From Gemmatimonadota bacterium (GTDB lineage Bacteria; JBHIER01; G020348925): DNA of 7,029 bases. The position numbers were made by a program, and so were the translations under genes. Below, piece after piece: positions 1 through 4,821 of the stretch. Position 1 is the first letter of the stretch. The number at the start of each line of letters is the position of its first letter. Location: the NCBI GenBank assembly GCA_020348925.1, contig CP070758.1:674082-681110 (forward strand), in the 5' to 3' direction. The notes beneath the pieces are model-generated. The model was not told the DNA's origin, did no database searches, and was given only the letters and a program-made list of their open reading frames with translations.

Positions 1-77
1 AAAGAAGGCCCGGGGAGATGGTAAAATACTTGAGATGTATAGAAAATATACATATCAAATTGTTTCTTTATCGTATC

Positions 78-1195
78 TCAAGTGTTTCTTAAATGTTTCT
101 CTATTGTTTCTGGGGTTATTATAGGTCCAAATTCATATCCTGCCTTCCTCCCACGATCCCTGTCGACACCTTTCAAAATTTCAGTTTCAACCATGTGGCA
201 TAGCTCTTGCCAAGCCAGTTTTCTGTTATGAAGTCCGTTTATTTGTTGATATTCGCGGTTAGTAATCCTCCCTCGATGTGCAACATGGGTGAGCGCCTTT
301 TTTTGGCGCTCATTCAAATTCGCCCTCCTCAAGATCTCCCCCACTTCTCTTGCATGTTCCTTATCAAGCCATAACCGCCTTTCTGTGATTGTGTTCTCAA
401 TAGTAGGCAGAAAATATATGATATATGGCTGAAAGTCAGATCTGCAGAAATCGCCGGAACGGAAAGTTCCTGAAACCAAATGCAACACATCACTGTGAAT
501 GCCTCACGGCTCACGAAGATATCCTTCTCGAGGGAAATATATCCACCAAAGTCATAATCGTTGCAGTTCAATGTCGATAACAACAAGAACCATGCCATCT
601 TACAGTTGTCGGAGGGAAATGGCCTCACAATTAAAACCTGAAAATATGCAATAATTGCCCTAATAATGGGATGAACATCTTTCGATTCATATCCTAACCA
701 ATCGAAAAGATCAGATGTGTAGAAATGAATATCACCATGCGGGGCAGCATCATATAGTTTTTTCTGCGAATTTTCCCTTATATCGATATGAGAATCTCTG
801 TAGGGTTTCTTGCCCTTGTCGGTTTGATCTTTCCTCTTAAAATCACCTTTGAGCAGGCGATATAAATCAATAAAATCATCTTCGCCATACCGGTGACTTG
901 AACTGGTGTACGTTCGTATCTTTTTAAGAACAGCGTGGACGGCGGCAATCGGTTGTTCTGATTCATCGGTCGGTTTTTGAAATGGGGATTCAAGAAGGCG
1001 TGCCACTCGCCCATAGCCTATTCGTTGATTCTCCGGTTGTATGATAAGGGAGATCGAAGTGTTGAGCGCTTCCTCCCGCAAAGTCTTCATTTTATTGTGA
1101 GGAAATGTTAATCCTCTTAAATGATCGTTTGTTTCACGAAGAGACATGAGCCGATTTTCAAAAGCTCCGGAAAGACTGAATTGAGGTTTAAACAT
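78..1195 (-). pseudogene. Frameshifted Fic-family protein (degenerate Fic domain plus C-terminal winged helix)
   Basis: Two minus-strand frames together make one Fic-family protein of about 372 residues, a usual length for the family. The first frame (1195 to 329) has the Fic N-terminal helices and the core: HPIIRAIIAYFQ at residues 175-186, then RPFPSDNCKMAW at 191-202 where active enzymes have HPFxDGNGRxxR. The catalytic His is Arg, the Asp is Ser, both loop Gly and both Arg are replaced, and only P, F and N remain. The inhibitory helix, usually (S/T)xxxE(G/N), reads NTSISLII at 45-52 and lacks the Glu. The second frame (up to 488, stop at 78) continues with FQPYIIYFLPTIE, the family's post-core helix, and a winged helix (LNERQKKAL, GRITNREY). 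The join is a -1 shift near nt 434. Fic enzymes transfer AMP or related groups to proteins; this copy should not. The start ATG has AGGAG 8 nt upstream. Family is fairly sure; whether it is dead or a pseudoenzyme with a sequencing error is open. Confidence 0.78.
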
Positions 1196-1203
1196 TGCTT
1201 TTT

Positions 1204-1208
1204 CTCCT
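1204..1208 (-). promoter_or_regulatory. Ribosome binding site of the Fic-family gene
   Basis: AGGAG on the minus strand lies 8 nt before the ATG at 1195, which supports that start. The first frame therefore still has intact translation signals although the gene is broken downstream. Confidence 0.6.
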
Positions 1209-1215
1209 AAAATGT

Positions 1216-1226
1216 ATTATATTATA
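1216..1226 (-). promoter_or_regulatory. Possible -10 box of the Fic-family gene
   Basis: Two overlapping perfect TATAAT hexamers (1221-1226 and 1216-1221, minus strand) lie 20-30 nt before the start codon. No good TTGACA-like -35 is found at 16-18 bp upstream (the sequence there is GCTTCT or similar). The surroundings are very AT-rich, so chance matches are likely. A short 5' leader starting near 1210 would just include the ribosome binding site. Confidence 0.3.
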
Positions 1227-1530
1227 TCGTCCTTTTGAATATAAGAAGCTCTTCCAAAAGAGGCAAGAGAAAATTACAACATCTTATTGATATTAAACTT
1301 GGGAGAAAAAAGAAATATCGGAGAAAAATTATCAGGTTTTTTGAAAAAAAATTGAAACTTTTAGAAAATCTGAACGTCCAATATATCGAAGTTGAAAATT
1401 GAATATAGAAAATGCGGGTGAGTAGCGGGGATGGGTTGATTGACAAAACGAGAAGCAAGTCCTTCCAAATTTCCCTCTTAGTTCACCTACCACTTTTTCC
1501 TCAAATTCCGCGAAAGCCCGCTAAAATTAT
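1227..1530. other. AT-rich spacer without a supported gene
   Basis: This stretch lies between the Fic-family start region and the terminator. It is rich in A runs on the plus strand (for example 1340-1349). Frames that stay open here are Phe/Leu/Ile-rich on the minus strand, lack proper ribosome binding sites and resemble no family I know. I see no RNA gene or repeat in it. Its composition contrasts with the GC-richer DNA further right. Confidence 0.5.
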
Positions 1531-1576
1531 AGCCGCTGAAGATCACTCTACAGCGGCTTTTGTTTTCCCTTTTTTT
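1531..1576. terminator. Intrinsic terminator, probably bidirectional
   Basis: A perfect 8-bp stem (AGCCGCTG at 1531-1538 and CAGCGGCT at 1551-1558) encloses a 12-nt loop. On the plus strand it is followed by TTTT, then TTTT, then seven T (1570-1576), a strong intrinsic terminator. On the minus strand it is followed by ATAATTTTA, a weaker but usable U tract, about 70 nt after the stop of the TPR gene. It most likely ends the tRNA-TPR transcript; the better-looking direction points the other way, where no gene is seen. Confidence 0.75.
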
Positions 1577-1627
1577 GGACCACAAAGAATCGAGGATGCA
1601 ACGAACGCAATGCGCCAAGGGGAACCT

Positions 1628-2302
1628 TTAGAACTCGATCAAGCTGACCTTCGCCTGTTGAATAGAATTTGACTCTGGGTATTGATCGACGATCCTCTGA
1701 TACACGCGCTTCGCTTTCTCAGTGTCCCCTGCTGATTCGTAGCATCGACCGGCACTCAAGAGATACTCAGGAGCCATATAAAAATCTTGAAATTCAGAGG
1801 CCGCTCTCTCGTACCAGCGTCCTGCCTCAATGTAGTCCTCCTTTTCTTCGTAGCAGGCGGCAACACCGGCTATTGCCGAGGCTGTCAGTGTTGGAAGTTT
1901 GTGATATTTATTTACGTATCTTTCGAAGTATTGATGCGCTTTATCGAAATTTCCTGTAAAAAAGTAGGCATTGGCCAACAAATAGGTAGCGTGAGCACTG
2001 CTTCTTGTACCGTCGTACCGTTGGATGACCGATTCAAACAGTGGAATGGAGTTTTGATAGTCTCCGCTCTGATAGACAATCTCGGAACTACCCAACATAT
2101 TTGCAGCACTGATCTCCTTCTTCTTTTTAGAGCTGACCATAAGAAATCCAATAAGGAGTACAACGATGAGACCGGTGATCCCAAAGATGAACTGCCTCGA
2201 ATGATCCTGAACATAGTTTAAGACCTTAAAAGAATATGTTACCAATTTATCCTGTTTCATCTGTTTTTTTGTGATCCGTTTTCTCGGTTTCAGCATTGGC
2301 AT
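1628..2302 (-). CDS. Membrane-anchored tetratricopeptide repeat protein (YfgM-like layout)
   Basis: This 224-residue protein has a short basic N-terminus (PRKRITKKQMKQ), one transmembrane segment at about 38-57 (FIFGITGLIVVLLIGFLMV) flanked by KKKK, then TPR units to the end, roughly 67-98, 103-135, 142-173 and 178-211. Unit landmarks include YLLANAYFFTGNFDKAHQYFERYV and AGRCYESAGDTEKAKRVYQRIV shortened to their A-x-Y-x-x-G and K-A pattern. The layout (N-in anchor, periplasmic TPRs) matches YfgM/TPR_21-type proteins that act as scaffolds at the Sec translocon or envelope; that role is inferred. The ATG at 2302 is chosen because AGGAG lies 10 nt upstream; a longer frame would read into the tRNA. 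The gene starts 24 nt after the CCA end of tRNA-Arg and is probably cotranscribed with it. Confidence 0.85.
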   Translation of the reverse strand: MPMLKPRKRITKKQMKQDKLVTYSFKVLNYVQDHSRQFIFGITGLIVVLLIGFLMVSSKKKKEISAANMLGSSEIVYQSGDYQNSIPLFESVIQRYDGTRSSAHATYLLANAYFFTGNFDKAHQYFERYVNKYHKLPTLTASAIAGVAACYEEKEDYIEAGRWYERAASEFQDFYMAPEYLLSAGRCYESAGDTEKAKRVYQRIVDQYPESNSIQQAKVSLIEF

Positions 2303-2312
2303 ATTATTCTTT

Positions 2313-2317
2313 CTCCT
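2313..2317 (-). promoter_or_regulatory. Ribosome binding site of the TPR gene
   Basis: AGGAG on the minus strand sits 10 nt before the ATG at 2302 and only 9 nt after the tRNA 3' end (2327). It decides the start of the TPR gene, since the in-frame codons further upstream are inside the tRNA. Confidence 0.65.
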
Positions 2318-2326
2318 TTCGTCACG

Positions 2327-2404
2327 TGGTGCCCCTGGCGCGACTCGAACGCGCGACACAGGGATTAGGAATCCCTTGCTCTATCCATCCTGAGCTACAG
2401 GGGC
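2327..2404 (-). tRNA. tRNA-Arg (anticodon CCU), CCA encoded
   Basis: The minus strand folds as a full cloverleaf: acceptor GCCCCTG with CAGGGGC, D stem GCTC/GAGC, anticodon stem AGGGA/TCCCT with loop TTCCTAA, 5-nt variable region GTGTC, T stem GCGCG/CGCGC with loop TTCGAGT, discriminator A and a genomically encoded CCA (2327-2329). The anticodon CCT lies at 2367-2369 and reads AGG. All stems are perfectly paired, so the gene looks functional. It is the first cistron before the TPR gene. No att-like duplication of its 3' end is seen in the window. Confidence 0.97.
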
Positions 2405-2425
2405 TTGCGAGTATAAAGAATCATC

Positions 2426-2452
2426 CTTATAAAATGCATAAAATACTGTAAA
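2426..2452 (-). promoter_or_regulatory. Possible promoter of the tRNA-Arg/TPR transcript
   Basis: On the minus strand TTTACA (2447-2452) and TATAAG (2426-2431) are spaced by 15 bp, shorter than the ideal 17. A start near 2419 would leave a leader of about 15 nt before the tRNA, which fits RNase P processing. A second box, TATACT at 2410-2415, would start transcription at the tRNA itself and lacks a -35. The AT-rich background makes this tentative. Confidence 0.33.
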
Positions 2453-2629
2453 AAACCTATATGTGTGCTCTGCAAGGCTCAACAAATTTACTAAATTGTC
2501 TCTCAAAGTCAAGCTAAAAAACACCGAGAGTGGTCGAGGATACATAATCTCCATGCCCAAACGATACACCCGGGATAGATGTTACTCTGGCATGGATCCG
2601 CCCTTAAATTTCATTATTGTACTCCTCAA

Positions 2630-2663
2630 AGAGGTCACCCTGATTGATTTCAGAATGACCTCT
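2630..2663 (-). terminator. Stem-loop at the end of the secretory operon
   Basis: An 8-bp perfect stem (AGAGGTCA with TGACCTCT) is extended by five more pairs, two of them G-T, around an 8-nt loop. It lies 24 nt after the stop of the dockerin gene. Only three T follow on the minus strand, so it is a poor intrinsic terminator and may rather be a 3' end protecting hairpin or depend on Rho. Confidence 0.5.
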
Positions 2664-2687
2664 CCCCTATCCCATTGTAATGCCCTA

Positions 2688-3581
2688 CTATTTCATGAGT
2701 ACCATTCGCCGGGTCGCTGTATAATCTCCAGCCGTTAATCTGTAGAAATAAACACCACTAGCCGCCTGTCTACCCTCATTGTCTCTCCCATTCCACGTGA
2801 CCGCATAGTATCCAGGCTCTTTCTCCATATCCACCAATGTCCGTACCTCTTGGCCCAAAACATTATAAATCTTCAGGGTAGTATGAATGGGTGATCTCAC
2901 ATCTGGAATCTGGTATCTGATATCTGTAGTGGGATTGAAGGGGTTCGGGTAGTTCTGGCCAAGACTGTATTCAGTTGGAATTTCCACGTGTTCTCTGAAA
3001 AGGGTCGTGAACTTTGCATACTCATCGCGGGTCAAGTAATACTGGAGCGATTTAAAAAATTCCCTCACCTCTTGAGTAACTACAGGTTTGAAATCAGCGC
3101 CAGGGCATCCTGGAATATATCCGAGAATGACGTTCACAATGCTCAACGCATCCAAAATATCGATCACATCATCGCCGTTACAATTAGCCCTGTCAAGAGC
3201 CTCGCCTGTCAAGGTTTGAGTGCCCAGTATATGATTGACAACGACAACAATGTCCAAAACATCGATACTTCCATCTCCGTTGATATCGCCTGTCTCTGCG
3301 GTCAGCACTGCACCTCTCTGCATAGTAATAGGCTGGAGTCCCGCAGTCACCCGAAACCCGGGGCTGAAGGACGTCCCGATGGGTGTCGGCTGGCCGAGAG
3401 TATTTCGCGCCTTGAAGTCGGGCGAACGCACCGTCTGTCCTGAACTGCTCAACACGTATGCTTTCACTCGAAGATTGTGAGTCGCCCTCTGCGCAGCCAC
3501 AGTGAAAGCTGTGCAGAGAAATATGAGCGCGTAAAAAAGGACCAGCTTCGCAGGTCGTCTCTTTTTTCTCTTATGTATCAT
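2688..3581 (-). CDS. Secreted dockerin protein with C-terminal sorting domain (T9SS/FlgD-Ig type)
   Basis: This 297-residue protein has a signal peptide (KRKKRR, hydrophobic 13-29, likely cut after AA-Q near 30). Residues 42-83 hold a module (TLGQPTPIGTSFSPGFRVTAG) that I recall in secreted proteins of candidate phyla. A dockerin pair follows: DINGDGSIDVLD (99-110) and NCNGDDVIDILD (133-144), each a Ca-binding loop plus helix; the second starts with Asn instead of Asp. The end (205-297) is a sorting-type beta domain: NYPNPFNP at 210-217, LKIYNVLGQEVRTLV, WNGRDNEG, ASGVYFYRL and a basic tail RRMVLMK. Dockerins bind cohesins; the tail directs secretion or surface attachment in Bacteroidetes-like T9SS. 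Neither cohesin nor T9SS gene is in the window. The ATG at 3581 is chosen over a GTG at 3587 because GAGG at 3589-3592 lies 7 nt upstream. The start lies 18 nt after the protease stop, so it is the operon's last gene. Confidence 0.88.
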   Translation of the reverse strand: MIHKRKKRRPAKLVLFYALIFLCTAFTVAAQRATHNLRVKAYVLSSSGQTVRSPDFKARNTLGQPTPIGTSFSPGFRVTAGLQPITMQRGAVLTAETGDINGDGSIDVLDIVVVVNHILGTQTLTGEALDRANCNGDDVIDILDALSIVNVILGYIPGCPGADFKPVVTQEVREFFKSLQYYLTRDEYAKFTTLFREHVEIPTEYSLGQNYPNPFNPTTDIRYQIPDVRSPIHTTLKIYNVLGQEVRTLVDMEKEPGYYAVTWNGRDNEGRQAASGVYFYRLTAGDYTATRRMVLMK

Positions 3582-3599
3582 GATCACACCTCGATTGGT

Positions 3600-4799
3600 T
3601 CACTTTTTAAATCTTTGTTCATGTTTGTTTCTCGTCGATGCAGAAACCCTCTCACTGCTCTCATTGAATTCTAAATGAAACGGATTTCTGAAACCTTCAC
3701 TTTCGCCGAGGCTCTGAGAAGGCACTGAAATCGATGAAGCTTGAAAAGAAGACTCAGGATAAATTTTCACTGTACCAAGTCGCGGGACAAGTTCTGTATC
3801 CGCGTTCAAAATTCTGTCGAGGGTGTAATTGTTTCCCCCTTCGAAAACAAGAACTCTGTTATCGATCGACTCATCATCAAGAGCTTTGACCAGTGTATGA
3901 TAAGGCGTCATAAAGTTTCCCGTTTGACCACCTGTTCTGTCCGAATTGATATATATCGGGAGATCGGTAAATACTTGACCACGATAGGCATACCAATCAC
4001 CGCCTTCAGCCATATTGTCCAGCTGGCATGGTGTCAGGCGATCCCGAACAGTACGGTAGCACATGACATTAAAAAATGTGTTTTCTGCGAGCCATTGTTC
4101 ATGAGAGGTCAACGCATTGAAATTGCTTCCCCAAACTTCATTGGTATAGATATCGATGTCGTTAAATGTCTGCCAAGGTTGTGCTTGTGAATTGTGATCT
4201 TCAGCTACGTCGTCACATGGGCTGTTCCATGTGTGAACCATACCTAAAATGTGACAGGTTTCATGAAGTATGGTCACTTCATCAGCCCGTGCGGACATAC
4301 CGAACATTCTCGAGTTCGGATGTGATATCGCTGTGCCACCCCAGGGCCCTTCATTGATGTACAGATTAATTGCATCCGTTCGCCAGTGATATTGTGCACT
4401 ATGATCGGGGTTCGTGGCTCGGGCATGGACGTCGTTCCATGTATCATCCGTCCACTCGTCGGCAAAAAAACGACCCCCATCATCAACATCATCAATATCA
4501 CCCACGAGTTCCAATCGAAATTCGCTTTCACATGTACTTAAAATCTCATTGCCCAAAGCGATCGCATCTCGGACATCTTGGTCTGTTTCGAAATTTCCTT
4601 CAGGATTTCCATTGACGTCGGTGGGATGTGGACGGTTACCATTGGCATCAAGTATGAAATTAACAGATATTCTTATCTCGACATATGCTGAGCATGTCCG
4701 TATGGATGCGACACATAAAAGTGCAACGGTCAAACAGAGAACAATGAGTGGAACTATCCGTTTGTCCTTTTTGTCTTTCACTCCCAATGTTGTTTTCAT
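3600..4799 (-). CDS. Secreted zinc metalloprotease, metzincin (pappalysin/M43-like), with beta-helix-like tail
   Basis: This 399-residue protein has a signal peptide (hydrophobic 15-34, likely cut near SA-Y at 38-39). The catalytic domain spans about 40-265. HETCHILGMVH at 179-189 is the metzincin zinc motif HExxHxxGxxH with all three His and the Glu present. The Met-turn is NVMCYR at 244-249, and the following TPCQLDNM (256-263) resembles the FTxGQxxRM of pappalysins. So it should be an active extracellular endopeptidase. Residues 282-346 (INSDRTGGQTGNF, PYHTLVKALDD, VLVFEGGNNYTL) resemble the first turn of a right-handed beta-helix, but the protein ends soon after in a Ser/Glu/Lys-rich tail with no sorting domain. 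Cys occur inside the zinc motif (182) and beside the Met-turn (247). The second ATG (4799) is chosen: AGGAGG at 4808-4813 is 8 nt away, against 2 nt for the ATG at 4805. It is the middle operon gene. Confidence 0.87.
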   Translation of the reverse strand: MKTTLGVKDKKDKRIVPLIVLCLTVALLCVASIRTCSAYVEIRISVNFILDANGNRPHPTDVNGNPEGNFETDQDVRDAIALGNEILSTCESEFRLELVGDIDDVDDGGRFFADEWTDDTWNDVHARATNPDHSAQYHWRTDAINLYINEGPWGGTAISHPNSRMFGMSARADEVTILHETCHILGMVHTWNSPCDDVAEDHNSQAQPWQTFNDIDIYTNEVWGSNFNALTSHEQWLAENTFFNVMCYRTVRDRLTPCQLDNMAEGGDWYAYRGQVFTDLPIYINSDRTGGQTGNFMTPYHTLVKALDDESIDNRVLVFEGGNNYTLDRILNADTELVPRLGTVKIYPESSFQASSISVPSQSLGESEGFRNPFHLEFNESSERVSASTRNKHEQRFKK

Positions 4800-4807
4800 C
4801 GTCATCC

Positions 4808-4813
4808 CCTCCT
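4808..4813 (-). promoter_or_regulatory. Ribosome binding site of the metalloprotease gene
   Basis: AGGAGG lies 8 nt before the ATG at 4799 and 8 nt after the stop of the tail-fibre-like gene. The spacing selects the second of two close ATG codons as the start. Confidence 0.7.
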
Positions 4814-4821
4814 ATTTCGGC

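Noticed and set aside
1222-1458. Minus-strand frame of 78 codons before the Fic-family gene
   Set aside because: It starts with TTG, the purine-rich stretch lies directly against the start, and the product is a Phe/Leu/Ile/Ser-rich string typical of AT-rich non-coding DNA.
1412-1672. Plus-strand frame of 86 codons over the terminator
   Set aside because: It runs through the stem-loop 1531-1576 and into the end of the TPR gene; no ribosome site and no recognisable motif.
2303-2359. N-terminal extension of the TPR protein by 19 residues
   Set aside because: The extra residues are translated tRNA T-arm and acceptor; the ATG at 2302 has the correctly placed AGGAG.
2327-2404. tRNA-Arg as attachment site of an integrated element
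   Set aside because: No second copy of the tRNA 3' end and no integrase gene are found in the window; the TPR gene follows the tRNA directly.
2381-2569. Minus-strand frame of 62 codons upstream of and into the tRNA
   Set aside because: Its end is translated tRNA sequence, and it shows no protein family features.
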